A stretch of 11,612 bases of DNA from Candidatus Methanomethylophilaceae archaeon (lineage in GTDB: Archaea; Thermoplasmatota; Thermoplasmata; Methanomassiliicoccales; Methanomethylophilaceae). The notes beneath the pieces were generated by a model. It saw only the letters and a program-made list of their open reading frames with translations. It searched no databases and had not been told where the DNA came from. Shown here in pieces: positions 1-5,640 of the stretch; position 1 is the stretch's first letter; the number at the start of each line of letters is the position of its first letter. The DNA is taken from the NCBI GenBank assembly GCA_007116915.1, contig SKHQ01000074.1, forward strand, positions 1-11,612, in the 5' to 3' direction. A program made the translations under genes and the position numbers.

Positions 1-185
1 GTAATTACCGAGGTCAAAGTCCAGGAGGCCTCTTCAATGGGACCTCCTAAAGTGTAATCGATGACCGTGAACTCGAGAGTACTGGCGGGTTCATCCCAGC
101 TCGCCATGCTCGCAAAGGGCAAGGCGAATACTGAGAGGAGCAGAGCCAGCATCACGAAGCCAGAGACAAGTCCTTTCAATTTCAT
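1..185 (-). CDS. Secreted protein of unknown function, N-terminal fragment
   Basis: The reading frame runs from an ATG at 185 off the left edge of the window, so only the first 61 residues are visible. They begin with a typical Sec signal peptide: MKLKG, then a hydrophobic stretch (about residues 6-25), then small residues A-S-M-A around 25-28 that suit signal peptidase cleavage. The mature part starts S-W-D-E-P and looks like beta-strand sequence. A GGAGGG ribosome binding site lies at 196-201 (complement), ten bases before the ATG. The nearby ATG within that stretch is ruled out because it meets a stop after three codons. I do not recognise the family, and no domain can be named from this fragment. 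The product is inferred to be exported or cell-surface. Confidence 0.72.
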   Translation of the reverse strand, partial: MKLKGLVSGFVMLALLLSVFALPFASMASWDEPASTLEFTVIDYTLGGPIEEASWTLTSVI

Positions 186-260
186 TTGATCATTTCCCTC
201 CTTCAACTGAAACCTTTCGGTACAGTGGATGGGTAGATTGGTTGCCTTATTGCATTTCCA

Positions 261-268
261 TTAATAAA
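261..268 (-). promoter_or_regulatory. TATA box candidate for the secreted protein gene
   Basis: On the minus strand the sequence reads TTTATTAA in an AT-rich patch. A start site about 25 bases downstream would leave a leader of roughly 50 bases carrying the GGAGGG site. This is a motif match only. The rest of 186-314 shows no gene. Confidence 0.4.
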
Positions 269-314
269 GATTCCTTTAGGCTGTAGCCAAGCCAGATGTT
301 TGGAGCGCGAAGGC

Positions 315-1469
315 CTATGTGACGATCTCCTCGACCCTCTCCTGCTCGATGGCGCGGCGGACCTCCAGGGCCAAACGACGCCCGGTACTCATCTCCTGTC
401 TCCACAGGGAGTTTCCATAGGGATGACCTACGGCCATGTGCACGTTGGTGCCGCCGCCGATGCGGGGCGCGACGTCGTAGATGTAGAAATTCAGGTCCTT
501 GTCCACGCAGGTCTGCAGGCAGAACGGCCCTATCACGCCGGGAGCATAATGCTTCTGCGCCGCCTTCACATAAAGTTCGGCCAGTTCGAAGGCCTTCTCC
601 AACAGGGACTCGCGCAGGGTGGCGGAGTTATGTCCGCAGACGGTGTACTCCGGCAGTATGCCGTCCTTCTCCAGGTCGGCCTGCTGACCGGCGGGCAGTC
701 GGACGTAACCGTCGAGGGAGCTCTCGAATCTCCAATCCACTCCCAGCAACTCGATCTTCTCTCCCTTCTCCTCCAAGGGTGAGTGGAAGAAGTCCAGGTT
801 GAATACCGGACCGATGATGTACTGCTCCATACGGGCGCTCTTGAGGAAATCCTCCTCGATCACACCTTGGGAGATCAACTCGCGACTCTTCTGCTCGAAC
901 TGTTCCGGGCTGGAGGCGGTGAAGAAACCCCTCTCCAACTTCTTGACCTTGTGGTGGACCTTGACTATCGTCAGAGAATCTATGTCCTCCGGTCTGTCCA
1001 CTTTCTTAGGGTAGGGCAGACCGGCCTTTTCCAGGATCCAGTAGTAATCCTTCTCATCGCCCCTCTCCTCGGACCGCAGCATGTTGCGACTGCCGACGAT
1101 GGGGACGGTGAAATCATCCTCCACGGCATCTATGCCGCAATAGGATACGAATGAGCGGTTGGGGATGAACAGGGTGTTCCTCTCCAACAGAGAGGACTGC
1201 ATCTCCGGCTTGATAAGCTCACGGAAGTGGTCGACCATCATCACGTCGTCGACGACACCGCGAACCAGCTCTCCGCCCTCCCTCTGGGCGCGGAAGTAGT
1301 TGGCGAACGTTCGGTCGCGTCCCTTTTGGCATATGGCAAGGGTTCGGAACCCCTCGGACACGGCACCGTCGCAGGTGTCCAGGGCTGAATGGGAGGCGAC
1401 GACGCCTATCCGTGTATCGGACAGGTCGTATCCCTCTAGGGCGGCAAGTACCTTTTCCCGGTCGATCAT
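315..1469 (-). CDS. purP: PurP-family ATP-grasp ligase (FAICAR synthetase homologue)
   Basis: This 384-residue protein matches archaeal PurP, which uses ATP and formate to formylate AICAR to FAICAR in purine synthesis, replacing the formyl-folate step of PurH. Family landmarks seen are S-H-S-A-L (26-30), the P-N-R-S-F block (103-107), V-G-S-R-N-M-L-R (125-132), V-D-W-R-F-E-S (244-250), R-E-S-L-L (286-290), G-P-F-C-L (314-318), R-I-G-G-G-T-N (336-342) and M-S-T-G-R-R (360-365). Two core features differ from the PurP sequences I recall. The glycine-rich ATP loop (usually like GAKGGKGYF) reads V-K-K-L-E-R-G-F-F at 175-183. The usual F-E-I-S-A-R-I reads Y-D-V-A-P-R-I at 331-337. It may therefore be a second paralogue with altered activity rather than the main enzyme. 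The gene lies 46 bases downstream of the MgtE-like gene and has its own TATA box. Family assignment is strong; the exact reaction is less sure. Confidence 0.85.
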   Translation of the reverse strand: MIDREKVLAALEGYDLSDTRIGVVASHSALDTCDGAVSEGFRTLAICQKGRDRTFANYFRAQREGGELVRGVVDDVMMVDHFRELIKPEMQSSLLERNTLFIPNRSFVSYCGIDAVEDDFTVPIVGSRNMLRSEERGDEKDYYWILEKAGLPYPKKVDRPEDIDSLTIVKVHHKVKKLERGFFTASSPEQFEQKSRELISQGVIEEDFLKSARMEQYIIGPVFNLDFFHSPLEEKGEKIELLGVDWRFESSLDGYVRLPAGQQADLEKDGILPEYTVCGHNSATLRESLLEKAFELAELYVKAAQKHYAPGVIGPFCLQTCVDKDLNFYIYDVAPRIGGGTNVHMAVGHPYGNSLWRQEMSTGRRLALEVRRAIEQERVEEIVT

Positions 1470-1500
1470 AGGAACATCACTGTCGCGTAATCAGGATGAA

Positions 1501-1509
1501 TATTATAAG
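1501..1509 (-). promoter_or_regulatory. TATA box candidate for the purP-like gene
   Basis: The minus strand reads CTTATAATA, 40 bases before the ATG at 1469, in the short gap after the MgtE-like gene. Transcription would start near 1480 with a leader of about ten bases. No strong Shine-Dalgarno site is seen. This suggests the purP-like gene can be transcribed independently of the transporter upstream. Confidence 0.5.
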
Positions 1510-1515
1510 TTTGTT

Positions 1516-2742
1516 TCAAAGACCGAGCGCCAACACCACCAAGATGAAGAACACCGTACCTATGAGATCCACGCCCGATGCGGTCAGCGGTATGCTGTGG
1601 TCATCGGGGTTGAGACCGTGACGGTATGTCATGATCGCCACGTAGTACGCAAAGATGTTCAGAATCGTAACGGTCAGGAACCCGGCTACCATGGAGATGA
1701 TCATCATGGCCCCCAGTCCCGGACTGCTCATTCCCAGGAGGAGGGCCAACAGGTGGGCCAGCACCGCTATCAACAGGAATATGCCTAGATAGAAAACGTA
1801 GATGATGAAGAAGTTCTCCTGCGCCTTTCGGGACGGTATGCGATCCGGACGGACCAGACCGAGGTGGAGCATGGATGAGAGACGGGATGTCAATATCCCT
1901 CCCAGTCCGTTGGCCTCGTTGAGGAATGTCGGCAGCAGGATCAACAGGGCCATGGATGCGATCAAGGATTGCAGTTCCACTTCGAGGATGAGACCGGCGA
2001 ATATGTTCAAGGTGATACATATCAAAAGGACCGGAGTGGATTGTGTCAATATCCTCTGGGCCTCACCCTTGTCACTCAACCTCTTCTTGTAATAATGCCT
2101 CATCATTATCAGAGTGGCGATGGTGAAAACCACGAAAATGACATCAATTATGTGCTCCGGTGAATTGATGACCAACCATGCGGCCAGGAAGAGCATGGGG
2201 AGGGTGACTATGTCGCCGGCGGCAGCTATCAGCGGGGCGGTGATGTTGTCCACGTCCCATTCCCTCTTGTAGCCTTGATGGGCTATGAGCAGATTGAACA
2301 ACAGGAGAAGGAAACCGGCGAGTATGCCGCCAAAAACGGATATGAACACGTATTGGGTCAGGCCAATCGCGGTGATGCCGAATACGAATGTCGCCGCCCA
2401 GGCGAATATACCCATCACGAAGGATAGGGCCAATGTCAGGGCCAAGGCGGCCTCCACATTGGACCTCAATACCGTGCCTTTGCGTAGACTCATCTCAAAG
2501 GTACCGAGGTGCATTGCAGTCCCAAGGCGGCTTCCCATGGCTCCGAATATGTTCCCTCTCATGGCCAAGGCGGCAGGGATAAGGACGATGAGACCCGGTA
2601 AAGTCTCCAGGAATTCGGACAGGGTGCTGAGCGTGACACCGGCGAGAAGTGCGGCGAGGGCGGAGACGGTCAGGGCGCTGAAGCCCATGGACAGAACGCA
2701 CCCGTATTCACCATAGAAGCACGCCTTTGTCCGACCGGCCAT
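1516..2742 (-). CDS. MgtE/SLC41-type divalent cation transporter, two-repeat form
   Basis: This 408-residue integral membrane protein carries two tandem copies of the MgtE membrane domain and none of the cytoplasmic N or CBS domains of bacterial MgtE. Repeat 1 has the signature P-G-L-I-V-L-I-P (49-56) then M-R-G-N-I-F-G-A-M-G-S-R-L (61-73). Its second half is W-D-V-D-N-I-T-A-P (162-170) leading to A-A-A-G-D at 173-177. Repeat 2 repeats this as L-L-P-T-F-L-N-E-A-N-G-L-G-G (269-282) and L-N-P-D-D-H-S-I-P (377-385) with D392. The two aspartates (D177, D392) sit where cation-binding acidic residues are expected. About ten membrane segments are visible. It likely moves Mg2+ or another divalent ion across the cell membrane. 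A GAGGTGA ribosome binding site (complement 2747-2753) supports the start. The divergent neighbour operon encodes PhoU-like/RCK_C proteins, the likely cytoplasmic regulatory parts missing here. Confidence 0.88.
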   Translation of the reverse strand: MAGRTKACFYGEYGCVLSMGFSALTVSALAALLAGVTLSTLSEFLETLPGLIVLIPAALAMRGNIFGAMGSRLGTAMHLGTFEMSLRKGTVLRSNVEAALALTLALSFVMGIFAWAATFVFGITAIGLTQYVFISVFGGILAGFLLLLFNLLIAHQGYKREWDVDNITAPLIAAAGDIVTLPMLFLAAWLVINSPEHIIDVIFVVFTIATLIMMRHYYKKRLSDKGEAQRILTQSTPVLLICITLNIFAGLILEVELQSLIASMALLILLPTFLNEANGLGGILTSRLSSMLHLGLVRPDRIPSRKAQENFFIIYVFYLGIFLLIAVLAHLLALLLGMSSPGLGAMMIISMVAGFLTVTILNIFAYYVAIMTYRHGLNPDDHSIPLTASGVDLIGTVFFILVVLALGL

Positions 2743-2783
2743 ATATTCACCTCATAATGCTCTGAAGACCTTAAACGTCAATC

Positions 2784-2791
2784 ATATTTAT
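2784..2791 (-). promoter_or_regulatory. TATA box candidate for the MgtE-like gene
   Basis: The minus strand reads ATAAATAT about 45 bases before the ATG at 2742. A start near 2760 gives a leader of about 18 bases that contains the GAGGTGA ribosome binding site at 2747-2753. Confidence 0.5.
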
Positions 2792-2837
2792 GTATGTTCG
2801 AGTCGCCAGCGTATGCTAAATAGGTTTTCGGAAACGC

Positions 2838-2987
2838 TTTATAGGGAAATGGACATAAATCGAGATGGACCCAAAGGGTCAGGTATGGTGAGCCAGGGTT
2901 GATCAGTGACTGCGATGACGATTCGGATCGTAACGGTGGTCCCAGCGTTCGCCAAGCATTATTTTTCTTATCTAGGGGGCAAATAAC
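2838..2987 (+). promoter_or_regulatory. Promoter and long leader of the PhoU/RCK_C operon
   Basis: This holds most of the 245-base gap between the divergent MgtE-like and PhoU/RCK_C genes. A TTTATA box at 2838-2843 would start transcription near 2868, leaving a leader of about 120 bases, unusually long for this window. A perfect inverted repeat, GACCC-AAA-GGGTC, lies at 2868-2880, right at the predicted start, and could be an operator or a short hairpin. An alternative weak AT-rich box lies at 2959-2970. AGGGGG at 2974-2979 serves as the ribosome binding site for the ATG at 2988. No riboswitch class is recognised. Confidence 0.4.
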
Positions 2988-3608
2988 ATGAGGGATGTAG
3001 AAGAGCCTCCTTTCATCGACCTCAGTGTCAGGGAGATACTGACGGAGATGAAGGACATATCCGAGGTCATGGTGGATCTAGCCTATGCGGCCTTGATGTT
3101 CGACAGTGAGGACATAGCCCAGAAGGTCTCCGAACTGGAGGCTGAGATGGACAATCTGAACTACGCGATAAAGATAAAGACCCTGCTGGCCGCCCGGACC
3201 CGTGAGGACGCCATCCAGCTATCGGGGCTTTTGCAGATAGCAGCCGCCGCGGAATCGATATCCAACGCTGCTGGCGATCTTGTCAAACTTCAGGATGTGG
3301 ACATCGAGAGACGTCCGTTCCTATCATTCATGCTCCGCGAGTCGGAGGAGAAGATCCGTATGGGCACCCTGTCTGAGAAGTCGGACATGGTCAACCGTAC
3401 CATCGGCGATCTCGGCGTGGAGGCCGAGACCGGTATGCGTGTCATCGCCATAAAGAGGCGTCAGCGTTGGATATACGATCCTGAGCCGGAGACCAAGCTC
3501 AAGGCCCGTGACACACTCATAGTCCGGGGAACTAAAGACGGTTATGAGAGACTGGCCGAATTCATCAGCGGCCGGAAGCATTGGCCGGAGTATGGGGAGG
3601 GAGCCTGA
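2988..3608 (+). CDS. PhoU-like and RCK_C (TrkA-C) domain protein 1
   Basis: This 206-residue soluble protein has an N-terminal helical PhoU-like half (about 12-105, with E-I-L-T-E-M-K-D-I-S-E and a second helical hairpin near 75-102). A C-terminal RCK_C/TrkA-C domain (about 128-193) follows, with the usual pattern of I-G-D-L-G, a strand M-R-V-I-A-I-K-R and D-T-L-I-V-R-G-T. RCK_C domains bind small ligands and gate or regulate ion channels. PhoU-like helices mediate dimer and partner contacts. The protein has no membrane segment or nucleotide-binding RCK_N domain, so it is most likely a cytoplasmic regulator. It overlaps by one base with a paralogue downstream and is divergent from the MgtE-like transporter, which lacks cytoplasmic control domains. 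The functional link to that transporter is inference. The start is chosen from AGGGGG at 2974-2979. Confidence 0.85.
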   Translation: MRDVEEPPFIDLSVREILTEMKDISEVMVDLAYAALMFDSEDIAQKVSELEAEMDNLNYAIKIKTLLAARTREDAIQLSGLLQIAAAAESISNAAGDLVKLQDVDIERRPFLSFMLRESEEKIRMGTLSEKSDMVNRTIGDLGVEAETGMRVIAIKRRQRWIYDPEPETKLKARDTLIVRGTKDGYERLAEFISGRKHWPEYGEGA

Positions 3609-4177
3609 TGCAGGAACTGGAAAAGATGCTTTTAGAGCTCAAGGACACCTCCGAACTCATGATAGACCTCGCCTATTCATCCCTCCTGTACAACAACCAC
3701 GACATCGCCGAAGAGGTGGTGTTCCTGGAGGGTATGATGGATGAACTGGGTAACGAGATCCAAGAGATGGTGATCAACCAGTCATCCCAGGGCGGTGATG
3801 TGATGAAGTCACTAGTCGTCCTCCGTCTGCAGATGGCCATGGAGGAGATAGCTGACGCTGCCGCCTCGATCGCCGACGTGGTGCTGAGAGGGGTACCGCA
3901 GCATCCGGTTGTCCAGATGTCACTGCGTGATGCCGATGTGGTCATATCAAGGGCGACGGTCGCATCCTCATCAGAGTTGGCCGGGAAGACCTTGGGCGAC
4001 GTCAAGCTCAGCAGCATCTCCGGGATGTTCGCCATCGCCATCAAGCGTGGCAAGAAATACATCTTCGGACCCAACCGCAGCACGCGGGTGGAGGCCGGGG
4101 ACATGCTGATAGCCAGAGGGCCGGAGGACGGCGAAGAGTATTTCGTGGCATTGGCCGACGGTACCGAGAAGTTGTGA
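3608..4177 (+). CDS. PhoU-like and RCK_C (TrkA-C) domain protein 2
   Basis: This 189-residue paralogue of the upstream protein has the same order: PhoU-like helices (about 3-95, starting E-L-E-K-M-L-L-E-L-K-D-T-S-E) and an RCK_C domain (about 117-183, with L-G-D-V, M-F-A-I-A-I-K-R and D-M-L-I-A-R-G). The ATG at 3608 shares one base with the upstream TGA (TGATG) and is preceded by GGGAGGG, so the pair is translationally coupled. A longer reading from 3581 is possible, but it adds nine residues with no counterpart in the paralogue. Two unequal copies suggest a heterodimeric regulator or two ligand specificities. The helical part has a polar linker N-Q-S-S-Q-G-G-D (57-64) not present in copy 1. 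No membrane segment is seen. Confidence 0.85.
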   Translation: MQELEKMLLELKDTSELMIDLAYSSLLYNNHDIAEEVVFLEGMMDELGNEIQEMVINQSSQGGDVMKSLVVLRLQMAMEEIADAAASIADVVLRGVPQHPVVQMSLRDADVVISRATVASSSELAGKTLGDVKLSSISGMFAIAIKRGKKYIFGPNRSTRVEAGDMLIARGPEDGEEYFVALADGTEKL

Positions 4178-4189
4178 GGAGAAGGATGG

Positions 4190-4262
4190 TAGCCCCGGGC
4201 AGATTCGAACTGCCGTCGCAAGATCCAGAGTCTCGCATGATTGACCGCTACACTACGGGGCT
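4190..4262 (-). tRNA. tRNA-Gln (anticodon CUG)
   Basis: The minus strand folds as a full cloverleaf. The acceptor stem AGCCCCG pairs with CGGGGCT, a four-base D stem has a mismatch at 13-22, and the anticodon stem is CGAGA/TCTTG around a loop with CTG at 34-36. The variable loop is short and the T stem GGCAG/CTGCC encloses TTCGAAT. The discriminator is A, and CCA is encoded directly after it (complement of 4187-4189). The A1-U72 pair is the archaeal tRNA-Gln type, charged through Glu-tRNA and the GatDE amidotransferase. No intron is present. The gene ends ten bases from the convergent PhoU/RCK_C stop. Confidence 0.93.
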
Positions 4263-4287
4263 GTCTGACCCCCGTAAGTGGTCTTCC

Positions 4288-4297
4288 TTATAAAAAT
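4288..4297 (-). promoter_or_regulatory. TATA box candidate for tRNA-Gln
   Basis: The minus strand reads ATTTTTATAA, 26-35 bases before the mature tRNA 5' end, leaving a leader of only a few bases. This is the expected spacing for an archaeal tRNA promoter. Confidence 0.6.
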
Positions 4298-4340
4298 TTC
4301 TCTTCAGAAAGATATCAGTAAGGGGTTTGGTGACCTTAAT

Positions 4341-4964
4341 TCAGAGCAATGCTTTGATAGCCTGGAATATGTCATCGATGTCGCCGGTACCGGCGAGGTT
4401 GCGCAGAACCCCCCTCTTCCCGTAGAATTCTATGAGCGGGAAGGTGCTCTCGCGGTACACCTTGAGACGGTTGCGGACGGTCTCCTCGGTATCATCGCTG
4501 CGCTGATACAGCTCGCCGTTGCAGCGGTCGCACACGCCCTCGGCCTTGGGCGGTTTGTAAAGGAGGTGGAACACAGCATTGCACTCCGGGCAGCTGCGGC
4601 GCTTGGTCAATCTACTGACCAACTCATCATCATCCACATCCAGGTTGATGGCGTGGTCGATGGAGGTTATGCTTTCCAGAACCTCCGCCTGCTCCACGGT
4701 GCGGGGGAATCCGTCCAGGATGTAACCGCCCTCCATGTTGTCTATCCTCTCTTTCATCAAACCTATGACCAACTCGTTGGGTACGAGCTGACCCTTGTCC
4801 ATGAATTCCTTGGCCTGTTTGCCAAGCTCGGTCTGGTTGCGCACCGCCTCACGGAGAAGGTCTCCGGTGGAGAGCCTCACGAAACCCAGCTCGTCCTCGA
4901 GCCGCTCCGCCTGGGTGCCTTTACCGGACCCGGGAGGGCCTAGCAGTACGATCCTTGCGTCCAT
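4341..4964 (-). CDS. adk: Adenylate kinase, zinc-LID (bacterial-type long) form
   Basis: This 207-residue soluble enzyme interconverts ATP + AMP and 2 ADP, keeping adenylate pools balanced. The P-loop is G-P-P-G-S-G-K-G-T at 9-17, the AMP-site segment is S-T-G-D-L-L-R (32-38), and D-G-F-P-R-T lies at 84-89. The LID (about 120-157) carries C125, C128, C145 and C148 in two C-x2-C pairs, the structural zinc site of long adenylate kinases. R118, R122 and R123 lie at the LID entry and R165 and R167 follow it. This is the bacterial-like monomeric family, not the trimeric AdkA of many methanogens. The ATG at 4964 lies 29 bases from the first base of a TATA box, so the message is probably leaderless. 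It is divergent from the membrane protein at 5061. Confidence 0.96.
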   Translation of the reverse strand: MDARIVLLGPPGSGKGTQAERLEDELGFVRLSTGDLLREAVRNQTELGKQAKEFMDKGQLVPNELVIGLMKERIDNMEGGYILDGFPRTVEQAEVLESITSIDHAINLDVDDDELVSRLTKRRSCPECNAVFHLLYKPPKAEGVCDRCNGELYQRSDDTEETVRNRLKVYRESTFPLIEFYGKRGVLRNLAGTGDIDDIFQAIKALL

Positions 4965-4983
4965 GTTGTGGAGATAATCCTAC

Positions 4984-5034
4984 AATTAATAAACCGTTTG
5001 GTGACCTGCCGGAAGCAAACGGTCACATTTATAA
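4984..5034. promoter_or_regulatory. Divergent promoter region with inverted repeat
   Basis: Two TATA boxes point outwards: TTTATTAATT on the minus strand (complement 4984-4993) for adk and TTTATAA at 5028-5034 for the membrane protein gene. Between them lies an eight-base inverted repeat, ACCGTTTG (4993-5000) and CAAACGGT (5016-5023), plus a second overlapping one, GTGACC (5001-5006) and GGTCAC (5021-5026). Each arm sits just upstream of a TATA box, so the arms could be a shared operator or two copies of a BRE-like element. The sequences are seen directly; the role is inferred. Confidence 0.55.
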
Positions 5035-5060
5035 CGGTCTAACCTGTCCGTCATGATACC

Positions 5061-5546
5061 ATGTCATTCGAGATAACCTACGATGTGGCGGTAAATGCGG
5101 TCTTCATATCCGCCTTCTTCCTGCTGGCGAAATCGATGCCGTTGATTGTCTGGCGTATCGCAGTGGCCAATGTGGAGCTGTTCGGCCCCAATCCCTTCCG
5201 TTCCGGGAAGGTCTCGTTGCGAGAGGCGGCGCAGAAGATAATCAAGGACGTTCCAGAGGATGTGGATGACATCCGTTTCCATTTTCACCTCTACGACCGG
5301 AAATGGAGGGATCTGATGCAGAACCGTGACCTGATATCCGAGGCGGGCATAGCCACGTTCCTACTGGTGGTCCTTTTGTTGAACGGCTTTTACTCCGCGG
5401 AACTGGAGGCCTTCATGACCGTGACTGTGGTCTTGCTGACGATCGCCATCCTCTGGTTCTACCGTCTCAACCACAAGTATTTCGAGGTCATCCGCGAGGT
5501 ACGCCACGAACTGAGGATGCAAGAGGAGTCCCTCCGCGTACGATGA
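5061..5546 (+). CDS. Membrane protein of unknown function
   Basis: This 161-residue protein has a hydrophobic segment near the N-terminus (about 10-32), a hydrophilic middle (about 45-92, including F-G-P-N-P-F-R-S-G and a charged, possibly helical region), two closely spaced membrane segments (about 96-110 and 116-134), and a charged helical tail rich in R and E (135-161). The layout suggests a cell-membrane protein with a small soluble loop. No catalytic or metal motif is evident and I do not recognise the family. It does not resemble the DUF106/EMC3-like protein often found beside archaeal adk. The TATA box at 5028-5034 lies 33 bases before the ATG, so translation is probably leaderless or nearly so. 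It shares its control region with adk. Confidence 0.75.
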   Translation: MSFEITYDVAVNAVFISAFFLLAKSMPLIVWRIAVANVELFGPNPFRSGKVSLREAAQKIIKDVPEDVDDIRFHFHLYDRKWRDLMQNRDLISEAGIATFLLVVLLLNGFYSAELEAFMTVTVVLLTIAILWFYRLNHKYFEVIREVRHELRMQEESLRVR

Positions 5547-5600
5547 GTCCACACCCTCAGCAGCTCGGATCGGTTTACAATTTACTTGGGAATTACAATA

Positions 5601-5610
5601 CCTATAAATC
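5601..5610 (+). promoter_or_regulatory. TATA box and ribosome binding site for the FAD oxidase gene
   Basis: CCTATAAATC lies 31-40 bases before the ATG at 5641. GGGAG at 5631-5635 is a ribosome binding site five bases from the ATG, close to the predicted transcript start, giving a very short leader. Confidence 0.55.
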
Positions 5611-5640
5611 AACGCGTAATAATCGCAGCAGGGAGTTACA

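Noticed and set aside
300..1154. Open frames on the plus strand over the purP-like gene
   Set aside because: They are antisense to a clear PurP-family coding region, have no recognisable motifs, and arise from its codon bias.
2915..2986. A 23-codon frame just before the first PhoU/RCK_C gene, as a leader peptide
   Set aside because: It has no ribosome binding site and no telling composition; a frame of this size is expected by chance.
3581..3607. Earlier start for the second PhoU/RCK_C protein
   Set aside because: The nine extra residues have no match in the paralogue, and the ATG at 3608 has GGGAGGG and a coupled stop/start overlap.
5061..5546. The adk neighbour as the DUF106/EMC3-like protein common beside archaeal adk
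   Set aside because: The membrane layout and sequence do not match that family as I know it, so it is left unnamed.
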